NCBI RefSeq assembly: GCF_037137075.1
Contig: NZ_JBBBNV010000003.1
Coordinates: forward strand, 160,465-224,464
Origin: JBBBNV01 sp037137075
GTDB taxonomy: Bacteria; Bacillota; Bacilli; Paenibacillales; NBRC-103111
Length of the DNA stretch: 64,000 nucleotides
Direction of reading: 5' to 3'
In this document: positions 1-7,955 of the stretch, piece after piece
Numbering within the stretch: position 1 is the stretch's first letter
How the letters are laid out: every line of letters begins with the position of its first letter
The notes under the pieces: generated by a model
Database searches by the model: none
What the model was told of the DNA's origin: nothing
Seen by the model: the letters and a program-made list of their open reading frames with translations, nothing else
Made by a program: the position numbers and the translations under genes

Positions 1-1168
1 AATAGCCTCGCTTGCTCGGCTTTGCAGCCCCGGGTGCTATAGAGCCGCGGTACATGCCGACAAGGGCATTCCCGTAAGCGTCCACAAAGCGCTGCTTCGT
101 ATAAAACACCCCGTACGCCTTGTTCACACACGTCGGATCTTCCTCCGGGACGTAGCGGATACCGAGCTTTTTGACATACGTTTCCAAAAGCGCATGATCC
201 GGCTTATAGTAGTCCAGCGAAAGCTTCTTGCCGGCCTTTACTTCGCAGCTGGCATCCGCCTGAACCGTTATACGGTCCGCAGTGTTCTCGAAGATATAAA
301 TCCAGTTCTCCCCGCCTTCAGGGTCCTTCACCTCAACGTCCATCCAGCAGCTGTATTCCCCGGCGGAGACATAGAGCTCCCGGCCGACCAGAACTTCACC
401 GCTCCGGCCCAACGTCTGCTCGGTTCCTTGATTGTATAAATACATCCGCCCGTTCAAAATCCCGTCAGCTGCCGTATCCGCAGCCAGTGTCACCTTACCC
501 GCCGTACGCCCGTCGAATGTCTGAGCGCAGGCTCCGTTGATGGGCACCGACCATTTTGCCTGAAAATATGTACCGGACTCAGCCCGGCTGTAAGCAAACA
601 AATGATAAGCGCCAGGCTCCAAATAAGCTGTAATCCCGCTTTGCCCCATCTCGCTAAGAACCAAGCCCGGCGCGATAGCCGCCCCCTGATCATCCGTAAC
701 GGTGGCGTAATAGGTTGCAGCTGCAAGAAGCTCTCCCCGATTATCCGTGCAGCCCAGCTTCACGGGCACAGCGCCTGCGCCATGCAGCGTCAGCAGGCCG
801 CTGCCTTGGAATGGGCTCCGGTACACAAACGGGCAGCTTTCGGCGGTGAAGAGCGGATGAAATACCCCCTGGACTACGACCATGATATCCGCCAAATTCA
901 ACGGTAATCCACCGCTTACATGCACCCTGCCTGACCGGTCCGTCTCTTCGGACCCTATCAGCCGGTACGAAGGCGAAACGGCCGCTTCCCCGGGCTTCGC
1001 CTGCTCCCGGCAGTACAGCGTCACCCGGGCTGCCGAAGCAGGCTGTCCCTCGGGGTCCAACACTTGTATCACCGGACTTGTATCCGGCTCATACCACGCT
1101 TCACAAGAGAAGCCGCTCTGTTTGTCCGGCCGGCTTGCGAATGAATGAACCTGCTGCAGCTTGACCAT
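1..1168 (-). CDS. Fur-boxed protein of unknown function, C-terminus beyond the window
   Basis: The minus strand is open from the left edge to an ATG at 1168, giving about 389 visible residues with no stop. I do not recognise the family. The sequence reads as a series of beta-rich, Ig-like or carboxypeptidase-regulatory-like stretches (for example VIQVLDPEGQPASAARVTLY near residues 33-52) with several cysteines. No signal peptide is visible. The start is uncertain: the ATG at 1168 has AAAGG only 2-3 bases upstream, and an in-frame ATG lies at 1264 without a good ribosome site. A near-consensus Fur box sits in the upstream promoter region, so iron-limited expression is likely (inference). It could be a surface or metal-acquisition protein, but nothing in the visible part proves that. 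Confidence 0.75.
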   Translation of the reverse strand, partial: MVKLQQVHSFASRPDKQSGFSCEAWYEPDTSPVIQVLDPEGQPASAARVTLYCREQAKPGEAAVSPSYRLIGSEETDRSGRVHVSGGLPLNLADIMVVVQGVFHPLFTAESCPFVYRSPFQGSGLLTLHGAGAVPVKLGCTDNRGELLAAATYYATVTDDQGAAIAPGLVLSEMGQSGITAYLEPGAYHLFAYSRAESGTYFQAKWSVPINGACAQTFDGRTAGKVTLAADTAADGILNGRMYLYNQGTEQTLGRSGEVLVGRELYVSAGEYSCWMDVEVKDPEGGENWIYIFENTADRITVQADASCEVKAGKKLSLDYYKPDHALLETYVKKLGIRYVPEEDPTCVNKAYGVFYTKQRFVDAYGNALVGMYRGSIAPGAAKPSKRGY

Positions 1169-1288
1169 CACCTTTCTGGGCCGCCTGATTGCTTGCCGCC
1201 TGCAAACCCTGTCCTCTGCGCAAGAGGTAAAAGGTTGATTTTGCGCCTGCGGCAAATCAATCATTCCGGTATTTTTCTTGTCAGTATA

Positions 1289-1320
1289 TGATAATAATTG
1301 ATAACGATTATCATTGTTAA
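1289..1320 (-). promoter_or_regulatory. Fur-box promoter of the left-edge gene
   Basis: TGATAACGATTATCA at 1299-1313 fits the Bacillus 7-1-7 Fur box with one mismatch. A second overlapping half-site, TGATAAT, begins at 1289. Read on the minus strand, TTAACA (1315-1320) and TATTAT (1291-1296) form -35 and -10 elements 18 bases apart, with the Fur box filling the spacer. This is the usual geometry for Fur repression. Confidence 0.7.
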
Positions 1321-1342
1321 TTTGTTTTTTATACAGCAATAA

Positions 1343-1383
1343 ACCGTATGTCTCCGGCTCCTCTATCGCCGGGCACATACGGT
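1343..1383 (-). terminator. Terminator of the WsfD-like gene
   Basis: A 9-bp perfect stem (1343-1351 with 1375-1383) encloses a further CCGGC/GCCGG pairing. On the minus strand it is followed by a T-rich stretch. It lies just after the stop codon at 1400. Confidence 0.6.
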
Positions 1384-1399
1384 TCATCCATCTGCTGCA

Positions 1400-2950
1400 T
1401 TACGGCAGCCAGCCGGAAGGTACCGCCGGGCGCACTCTCCGGACCAACCGATGAACCCCCCACACTGCCGCTGTTATTAGCATCAAGTCCAGACATACCG
1501 TAAACAAAAACAAATGCTTGCTCAAATCCGCCTCTCCGCTTCCGAGAAACGGCACCACAAACTGCAGCACAGCCACGGCCGGTATCACGAGCAGCACGTC
1601 CAGCTGTGCCGCTGCAGCCTTGCCTTTTGCACGCAGACGCTCCAATCCCCACCCTGCCAGCCACAATCCGAAGAAGCTGGCTTGAACCGCGAAGGAGCCC
1701 GGCAGCCAGCGCTGCTTCGCCCCGCTCCACCAGTCAAAGGACGGGGTGATTGCGCCGTACTCCTTCCCCGCTCCCCGCTCATAGTTGCCCAGATACCCGG
1801 GGCGGCTCACTTTTCCGGCCTGGGCGGATTTGTTGAGCTTGTCCAGAAGATGCTGCGGATGGGTGGCGTAAAAGGAGGCCACCTTGAACACGCTGATGTT
1901 CGACAGCAGCGCGTGTGTTAAATCCGGATCCCTTTGCGGAATTGCGGTGCCGGATTGGAAATAATCCGTTCCTGCCAGCACCGTGTATCTCGCATCCAGC
2001 CCCAACTGCTCCAAATCCCGCTCAGGGAGTGGAGAATCCTTCAAAATACCGGTAAAAACCGACTGATATAAATTGATAACCCGGATTTCCTTGGCATCGA
2101 GCAGAAAGATGCCCGCCGACATCAGCGCCAGCACTCCGGCGCAAGCAGCCGCCAGCCGCGATCCGCAGCCATGCCGAATGCCCTTCATGCGCCTGACCGG
2201 CAGCGCTCTGTCCACATCCGTGCTCAAACCACCGGCAGCCGTACTGCTTCTCGACGCTTGCAGCCTGCCCAGTCGCAGCAGCAGCAGCGCAAGGACCAGT
2301 CCAATCGGAGCATTCTGCACCTTGGCACCGACAAGCAGTAATCCAGCCGCCGCCACGAACAGCAGTCCGCCTGGCGTCCGCCCCTCCCGGTGCGCGAAGC
2401 GCAGCGCTAACGCGAGCGTCAGGAGCAGAAACATAAGCGAAGCAGGTTCCCCGTAGAGCGAATTAAAATAAGCTGCATAACCCACATCCGTGAACACAAG
2501 CACGAGCAAAATGCCCAGCAGCACCGCCGCAGCCCGGCTTAATGCTTGCCCTGCGCTGCGCAGCAGCAGGAAGCAGGCTGCCAGCAGGAGCGCGGTGTAA
2601 ATGCCAGCTACATAGCGAACATCCAGCAAGGCTTGTGAGCCAAACAGCACCGCCATCCCCCGGGCGAGCCAAATAATTGGCAGCTGAGTGGACACATAAG
2701 CCCCATGGCCAAACGGCACCAGAGCAAACCAGCGGCTCATATAGCCAAAAAAACGATCCCGGTGCGTCAAGGCGTTCGGATCATAGTCCAGCCCGGACGT
2801 CCGCATCACACGTTCGAAATCCCCATTATCCGCCAGCCCGATCAGCGGCGGAATAAACAATTGAATGATGAGTACAGCAGCCGCAGCCGCTATAGTCAGC
2901 CCCTCCCATGAGAACACTTGGCTAAGCCATCGGCGCCTCATGTGCTTCAC
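1400..2950 (-). CDS. Membrane glycosyltransferase, WsfD-like hexose transferase (GT-C type)
   Basis: A 516-residue polytopic membrane protein. The first membrane span (about residues 18-39) is followed directly by an acidic DNGDF motif at 41-45, as in the WsfD family of S-layer and secondary cell-wall glycan hexose transferases. Many hydrophobic segments follow, with a soluble loop at about 255-370 that would lie outside the membrane, and more spans near the C-terminus. A GTG start at 2950 fits the AAAGGA ribosome site better than the ATG at 2941. It probably moves a sugar from a lipid-phosphate carrier to an external glycan. It sits beside the GtrA/GT2 pair but is separated from it by a terminator. 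The family call rests on the DNGDF start and topology only. Confidence 0.65.
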   Translation of the reverse strand: MKHMRRRWLSQVFSWEGLTIAAAAAVLIIQLFIPPLIGLADNGDFERVMRTSGLDYDPNALTHRDRFFGYMSRWFALVPFGHGAYVSTQLPIIWLARGMAVLFGSQALLDVRYVAGIYTALLLAACFLLLRSAGQALSRAAAVLLGILLVLVFTDVGYAAYFNSLYGEPASLMFLLLTLALALRFAHREGRTPGGLLFVAAAGLLLVGAKVQNAPIGLVLALLLLRLGRLQASRSSTAAGGLSTDVDRALPVRRMKGIRHGCGSRLAAACAGVLALMSAGIFLLDAKEIRVINLYQSVFTGILKDSPLPERDLEQLGLDARYTVLAGTDYFQSGTAIPQRDPDLTHALLSNISVFKVASFYATHPQHLLDKLNKSAQAGKVSRPGYLGNYERGAGKEYGAITPSFDWWSGAKQRWLPGSFAVQASFFGLWLAGWGLERLRAKGKAAAAQLDVLLVIPAVAVLQFVVPFLGSGEADLSKHLFLFTVCLDLMLITAAVWGVHRLVRRVRPAVPSGWLP

Positions 2951-3171
2951 TCTGTCCTTTCTCTTCTTTTGAAGAACTTTTATTTATCCATCATTGGATA
3001 TTCATGGATTTCCATTCTTTATTGTTACGTTTAACCCTTGCTTCCATTCATCTAATTTCCGTATTTTTCATGTGCCATCCCCTGCAGAAGGTGATTGACC
3101 ACCGACATGCAGCCCCCGCCTGGCGCGCCGGGGCCGCACGCGTGCGAGCTGAGTCAATCGCCCCTATCTTC

Positions 3172-3213
3172 TAAAAAGCAAAGCGCCGCACGCTGAAAGA
3201 CTGCGTGCGGCGC
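3172..3213 (-). terminator. Terminator of the GT2-gtrA operon
   Basis: A perfect 11-bp stem (3183-3193 with 3203-3213) with a 9-base loop is followed on the minus strand by TTTGCTTTTT. It lies 11 bases past the gtrA stop codon. Confidence 0.9.
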
Positions 3214-3223
3214 ATCGGCCCGG

Positions 3224-3676
3224 CTATTTTGTTTTCGAAGATACTCGAAAGGTAAAATATTTATGCCCCGCATAATTGCTGAGCGTGTAAATGACCGCCC
3301 CCAGCAGGGCTGCGCCGTTTTTTTCCCACAGCTCAGTCGCTGACTGGCTCCCGAGCGCCCCGAGCATACTCACCAGCATCCGGCTAATCCATAAAGATAT
3401 CCCGTACGATAGGAAGTAACAAACCACGATGACCAGGACAAACCGCCAGAAGCTGCTTGCAAGCCCGGCTTTGGAACGAAACGTAAACGTCCGGTTCAAA
3501 ATATAGCTCACGACCGCGCCACTGGCATTGCCGAGAAAGGTAGCCCACCAGTAATTTAAGCCTGCCCAATTAAGCAGCAGCAGCGTGCTGCCAAGTCCAA
3601 TCAACGTATTAATTACACCAACCAGCAGGAAGCGGACAAACCGCTGTCCGGCCAGCCGCATCACAAGCGTCTTCAC
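3224..3676 (-). CDS. gtrA: GtrA-family membrane protein (lipid-linked sugar flippase)
   Basis: A 150-residue protein with four predicted membrane spans. It has the GtrA/DPMS2 signature: RFLLVGVINTLIGLG near residues 14-28 and SYILNRTFTFRSK near 57-69. GtrA proteins are thought to flip undecaprenyl-phosphate-linked hexose across the membrane. The GTG start overlaps the stop of the upstream GT2 gene by four bases (GTGA), so the two are translationally coupled. The pair is the classic GtrA/GtrB arrangement. The glycan modified (teichoic acid, secondary polymer or S-layer) cannot be told from sequence. Confidence 0.9.
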   Translation of the reverse strand: MKTLVMRLAGQRFVRFLLVGVINTLIGLGSTLLLLNWAGLNYWWATFLGNASGAVVSYILNRTFTFRSKAGLASSFWRFVLVIVVCYFLSYGISLWISRMLVSMLGALGSQSATELWEKNGAALLGAVIYTLSNYAGHKYFTFRVSSKTK

Positions 3677-4854
3677 TGGATGCCCACTCCTTCATTGCTG
3701 TCCCGCTGCGTTTCATGTCCTGTTCGCTGCCCGCGGCTGCCTGTACGCTGCCTCCCGGTTTCCCCTCCGGCACCGTTCTCCCCCGCCTTCGCCTCGCTTA
3801 AGAAGCTTACAGGACCGCCTGCCGCTCCGTTGGCCGGATCGGGCTTCATTAGATCTCCCTGCGGCGCTCCTGAAGATGGGTGGCCGGCAAGTCCCACGGC
3901 CTGGGCAATCGCGTATAACGGACGCTGCTTGACCTCCCGGTAAATTTTCCCGATGTATTCGCCGATAAGTCCCAGCGCCAGCAGCTGTACTCCGCCGATA
4001 AACCAAATCGATACCATGAGCGAGGCCCAGCCGGTGACCGTATTGCCCCGCAGCTTGTCCACCACGGCATACAGTCCTGCGAGAATGCTGACTGCGAACA
4101 AGACGAAGCCCGCCGCCGTCACCAGGCGAATCGGCGTTACGCTCAGCGAGGTTATGCCGTTGATGGCGAAGGACAGCATCTTGCGCAGCGGATACTTCGA
4201 TTCCCCTGCAAACCGTTCATGACGATCATACAGCACCTCAGCCGAGGAGAATCCGACCATCGGCACCATCCCCCGCAGGAACAAATTGACCTCCTTAAAC
4301 CGGGCAAGCTGCTCCAGCGCCCGGCGGCTCATCAGCCGGTAATCGGCGTGATTGTAGGTCATATTGACTCCCATGGAGCGCATTAACCGATAGAAGCCAA
4401 GCGCCGTTGTCCGTTTAAACCAGGTATCGGTCGCCCTGCTGCTGCGAACCCCATACACGATCTCATAGCCTTCGTGGTATTTGCAGACGAATTCACGAAT
4501 CGCTGTGACATCATCCTGCAAATCCGCATCAATGGAGATGACACAGTCCGCGATATCCTTGCTGTACATCAGCCCTGCCAGCAGGGCCGCCTGATGGCCG
4601 CTGTTACGGGCCAGCTTCAGACCGCTTACCAGCCGATTGGACTCGTGCAGCTGTTCAATCAGCGTCCATGTCCGATCCTTGCTTCCATCATCCACAAATA
4701 CAAGCAGGCTTTGCCTTGCAACCAGCCGTTCCTCCATCAGGCCTTTCAGGACAGCCGTCAGCCGCCGGACCGTTTCCGGCAGCACCTCCTCCTCGTTATA
4801 GCACGGTACCACGATGTGCAGAACCGGAAGCGCCGCATTCATATTGGACATCAT
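3673..4854 (-). CDS. GT2 polyprenyl-phosphate glycosyltransferase (GtrB/CsbB type)
   Basis: A 393-residue enzyme predicted to load a hexose onto undecaprenyl phosphate on the inner membrane face. Visible features in order are VPCYNEEE at 16-23, DDGS at 55-58, the metal-binding DADLQDD at 109-115, the bactoprenol-GT hallmark R..RFAGESKYPL around 211-223, and two membrane spans at about 243-265 and 277-301. A proline- and charge-rich tail of about 70 residues follows. I chose ATG 4854 because AAGGGGG lies 5-7 bases upstream; a longer reading to 4905 has no ribosome site. It overlaps gtrA by four bases. With gtrA and the WsfD-like gene it could form a three-component glycosylation system. Confidence 0.9.
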   Translation of the reverse strand: MMSNMNAALPVLHIVVPCYNEEEVLPETVRRLTAVLKGLMEERLVARQSLLVFVDDGSKDRTWTLIEQLHESNRLVSGLKLARNSGHQAALLAGLMYSKDIADCVISIDADLQDDVTAIREFVCKYHEGYEIVYGVRSSRATDTWFKRTTALGFYRLMRSMGVNMTYNHADYRLMSRRALEQLARFKEVNLFLRGMVPMVGFSSAEVLYDRHERFAGESKYPLRKMLSFAINGITSLSVTPIRLVTAAGFVLFAVSILAGLYAVVDKLRGNTVTGWASLMVSIWFIGGVQLLALGLIGEYIGKIYREVKQRPLYAIAQAVGLAGHPSSGAPQGDLMKPDPANGAAGGPVSFLSEAKAGENGAGGETGRQRTGSRGQRTGHETQRDSNEGVGIQ

Positions 4855-5011
4855 AATCCCCCTTATTCCCCAACAAGCTTCTTCCTTTTTAATAATGTAC
4901 CACAAAACAGCAATTGGTAGAAAAATGAAATCGCTGGGCGTTTATCCAGACCACGCCTTCATCCGGTGCATATGTTGAGATGAAACAAATTCTGAGGAGG
5001 TGTCCCTTGCA

Positions 5012-5398
5012 ATGCATGTGATTCATCCTATTTGTGAAGAGAAATGCAAACCGTTTTATGGTCGTCCGGTCTGTGTCGTAATGCATGACGGTACCCGTTA
5101 TTTCGGCACATTAAGCCGCCTTCACAATAACGAGCTCATCCTGAATGAAGCCGCTCCGGCCGGTATAAGCCATAAAAGCAGTCTTACAGCCGCTCCAGCC
5201 AAAAAAAGCAAAAACAAAAAGCATACCAAGGCCGCCGGAGCGGCGCAGGCTCCTGCCACAGCAAAGCTGTCCAGCTTCGGGCCTTATCCATACGGGGGGT
5301 ATAATGGTTACGCAGGGTACAGCCCCTACGGGTTTGGCGGCGGCCGGGTGGCGCTGGGGTTGGCCTCCATCGCCCTGCTATTCCTGCTGCTCATTTAA
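5012..5398 (+). CDS. Small protein with Sm-like N-terminus and tail anchor
   Basis: A 128-residue protein of unknown function with three parts. Residues 8-45 resemble an Sm/LSm-like beta barrel (PVCVVMHDGTRYFGTLSRL). Residues 50-80 are Lys/Ala-rich and basic. The end has a Gly/Tyr-rich stretch (GPYPYGGYNGYAGY) followed by a last hydrophobic segment that ends in LLFLLLI at the stop, like a tail anchor. The ATG at 5012 has GAGGAGG 11 bases upstream; an in-frame GTG at 5000 overlaps that site and is less likely. It is monocistronic with its own terminator. Related proteins occur in Paenibacillaceae as hypotheticals; whether it binds RNA is untested. Confidence 0.75.
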   Translation: MHVIHPICEEKCKPFYGRPVCVVMHDGTRYFGTLSRLHNNELILNEAAPAGISHKSSLTAAPAKKSKNKKHTKAAGAAQAPATAKLSSFGPYPYGGYNGYAGYSPYGFGGGRVALGLASIALLFLLLI

Positions 5399-5420
5399 CA
5401 GCCTGCCAAACCGATCTATA

Positions 5421-5465
5421 GGCAGTGTCCCCGCGCGTGGAGTAGCGCGGGGATACTGCCTTTTT
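5421..5465 (+). terminator. Strong rho-independent terminator
   Basis: A 16-bp near-perfect stem (5421-5436 with 5445-5460) is followed by TTTTT. It ends the transcript of the small tail-anchored protein. Confidence 0.92.
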
Positions 5466-5671
5466 GCCATGCCGTCCTCCTGGCGCTGGATGCTGCTGAG
5501 ACGGCTTTATGGCCTTCTTCACTCCGCGCTTGACGCTGCCGAACCGGCGGGCGGCTGGTTTTATTTTTGGAATGAATGGATAAACCCGCCACGCTTTTTG
5601 ATATAATGTACCTAACAGACCGCTCACCGACATTCATCCGGAATGTCCATTCGAAGGAGGACCATACCCGC

Positions 5672-6685
5672 ATGCAGCAGCACTCCCACAACGGGCCCGA
5701 ACGAGAAAGCTGGCTCAGCCTAATCAAGAAAGGAAATATGTCCTCCGCTACGGCGGCCATCGGCAACACCGGCTTAGCGATTGTCAAAGCCATTGCCGCC
5801 TCCAGCACCGGAAGCGGCGCCATGTTCGCCTCGGCCATGCACTCGGTTGCAGATGCAGTGAATCAGGCGTTTGTTTTTTCCGGCAGCGTGCTCGCGGAGA
5901 AGAAGGCCACGTCCAAATTCCCCACAGGCTTTGGCCGGGTCATTCATATTTTTTGTATGGTGGCCGTGATTGTCGTCACCATTATGGCCTACGAAACGAT
6001 CCTGGAGGGCATCCATCTGCTGCAGCATCCGGCGGCATCCTCGGGATTCTGGCTGAACCTTATTATTTTGCTGCTCTCTCTGGCTGTAGACGGGTATGTA
6101 TTGATTAAGGCTATGAAAGAGGTTGTACATGAGGCCCGGGTCGATGCCAAAGGGCTTGCCGTTTTGGGTGCAGCCTTCAAGCATGTCGGACGAGCCGCCC
6201 CTCCGACCAGGCTGGTATTTTATGAGGATTTGGTAGCTACAGCAGGCGCCTTGCTCGCGCTTGTCGCTGTTGTCGTCACTGCGCTTACCAATTTTGCGTA
6301 TATGGATGGCATCGTGACCATCCTGATCGGCCTGTTGATGGTCGGCGTGGCGTTCCGGGTAGGCTACGATAACATGGTCGGGCTAATCGGAGTAGCGGCG
6401 CCTCCCGAGGTAGAGGACCGGGTGGCCAAGCTGATTCTGACTTCGCTGGACGTAACCGACATTTATCAGCTTCGCGTGCTTCAGGAAGGCCGCTACTACC
6501 ATGTCGACGGACTTATCGAGCTGAAGGCAGGACTCACCCTGGCCGACGCCGACGATATCAAGTTCAGAATTCGCGACAGGCTGCTGGGCGATCCGGACAT
6601 TGCCGATGTAACGCTTGGCATTATTGAGGATGACGGGATCAAGAAATGGGCCCCCGTCCAAAGCAAAGCCTCCGAACCGGTATAG
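5672..6685 (+). CDS. Cation diffusion facilitator family transporter
   Basis: A 337-residue CDF exporter that swaps divalent metal (Zn, Mn, Fe or Co) for protons at the membrane. The intracellular N-terminus is short and His-containing. Metal-site residues are visible as the HxxxD motif H57/D61 in AMHSVADAVNQ. Six hydrophobic segments follow, then a cytoplasmic C-terminal domain with YYHVDGLIELKAG, the usual CDF ferredoxin-like fold. ATG 5672 is chosen because GAAGGAGG sits 11 bases upstream; the open frame continues to 5576 without a site. The gene is isolated, with a terminator on each side. The metal specificity cannot be read from the sequence. Confidence 0.9.
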   Translation: MQQHSHNGPERESWLSLIKKGNMSSATAAIGNTGLAIVKAIAASSTGSGAMFASAMHSVADAVNQAFVFSGSVLAEKKATSKFPTGFGRVIHIFCMVAVIVVTIMAYETILEGIHLLQHPAASSGFWLNLIILLLSLAVDGYVLIKAMKEVVHEARVDAKGLAVLGAAFKHVGRAAPPTRLVFYEDLVATAGALLALVAVVVTALTNFAYMDGIVTILIGLLMVGVAFRVGYDNMVGLIGVAAPPEVEDRVAKLILTSLDVTDIYQLRVLQEGRYYHVDGLIELKAGLTLADADDIKFRIRDRLLGDPDIADVTLGIIEDDGIKKWAPVQSKASEPV

Positions 6686-6706
6686 CCGGGCTCGGAGGCT
6701 TTGCTT
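6661..6706 (+). terminator. Terminator overlapping the CDF stop codon
   Basis: A stem of about 15 bp (6661-6675 with 6692-6706) is followed by TTTCT. It overlaps the last codons of the transporter gene. The same hairpin has few Ts on the other strand. Confidence 0.8.
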
Positions 6707-6962
6707 TCTACACACTCTATCACGTTTCTCCTTCCTGAACCCTGTGAATCAGGGAAAAGCGCGCAGCAGAGCAGCCTTGGAGAGGGTAGCGATAACGTAC
6801 TTCCTTCCAGGAGCATTTTAACAAAATGGAAAAATGAGCGGGCGTCAGAGGAGCAACAGCGCCCGACGTTCTGGAGGCTTGGTCGCTTGGGGACCTGTTG
6901 TTCAGCCAGCCGGTTACCAAGCTTCCCGCCTCTGCCATCACGGGCCGCTTGCGGTCTACGCT

Positions 6963-7850
6963 CTATGGCACCTTCACCACAAACGGGACAGTGAGCACCT
7001 TGCCGTTATGCTGAAATTGACCCCATATTTTGTATACACCGCTATGCGGGAAGGCCGTCATAAACTTGGCATCCGGTCCCTTCGCCTTCTCGTCCACCGG
7101 ATGCACATGCAGATAGTTCCCGGCATCCTCGCTCAAAATGACGACATGACCGACAGCGCCAAGATAGGGCTCCAGGTTCGTTACGGACTGCTTCGTTTGG
7201 GCGTCCTGAATATGAAAGGCAAGACCCAGATCCATCCCCGCCATCAAATGATCAAACGATAAGGTAATCTCCTTGCCGTCCACCGTTTTTGTGAGCGATG
7301 TGTCCGGAGCAACCGGCTGCCTGGCCGGGGCTGTCCCTTCAACCTGAATCCACTGGGACCGGCTTAACGCGCTCATCCCGCTCGGCACAATATCGCTAAT
7401 CAATTTGTATTCCCCTGCAGCCGGAAATTGCGTCGTGATTGTGAATTCACCCTTGCTTTTATATTCCGGATGAAGGTGGCTAAAGAAGGACAAATCCTTG
7501 CTGACGATGATAAGATGCATCAGCTTCTCGTGCTGCAGGTCGAATCGGTCTATGCTATTTCCCTGCTGATCCTGAACATGCATCGTCAGCACAGCATCCT
7601 GCTGCGGCAATACCTTGTCCGCGGTCAGCTTGAACTGCACCTTGACCCCGCTGGCGGCTGCCTCCCCGGGCCCGGCGTCCTGGGAGTGCCGGCCATGCCC
7701 GCCTCCCGCCGGATCACTGTGCGCCCCGTGCTCTGCCGGTGCCGCCGCCTCCTTGGACCCGGTTCCGTTAGACCCCAAGGGGGCACATGCGCTGGCCAGC
7801 ACAGCGGTTAGAGCTGCAAGAACGGCAAGCTGTTTCATTGTTTTCATCAT
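6963..7850 (-). CDS. Secreted copper-handling lipoprotein (FixH/YtkA-like repeats)
   Basis: A 295-residue predicted lipoprotein. The lipobox is LASAC with Cys22. A His-rich stretch (HGAHSDPAGGGHGRH, about 41-55) follows. Two similar beta domains then occur, carrying HLIIVSKDLSFFSHLHPEY near 111-129 and HVVILSEDAGNYLHVHPVDE near 235-254, a pattern common in YtkA-like proteins linked to copper genes. The paired HxH motifs and many Met residues suggest Cu(I) or Cu(II) binding outside the membrane. It lies 105 bases downstream of copA on the same strand, so it may be co-transcribed. Start: AGGAGG precedes two consecutive ATGs (7850, 7847); the second has better spacing. Confidence 0.82.
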   Translation of the reverse strand: MMKTMKQLAVLAALTAVLASACAPLGSNGTGSKEAAAPAEHGAHSDPAGGGHGRHSQDAGPGEAAASGVKVQFKLTADKVLPQQDAVLTMHVQDQQGNSIDRFDLQHEKLMHLIIVSKDLSFFSHLHPEYKSKGEFTITTQFPAAGEYKLISDIVPSGMSALSRSQWIQVEGTAPARQPVAPDTSLTKTVDGKEITLSFDHLMAGMDLGLAFHIQDAQTKQSVTNLEPYLGAVGHVVILSEDAGNYLHVHPVDEKAKGPDAKFMTAFPHSGVYKIWGQFQHNGKVLTVPFVVKVP

Positions 7851-7955
7851 TTCCTCCTAAAATGGCCAGGATGCTTTCATTTACAATCCGGCGCTGCGGA
7901 CTTAAACTCCAACATGCGTTGGGGCCTGTAGCATACCCGTTTTGAACCGGGCGAT

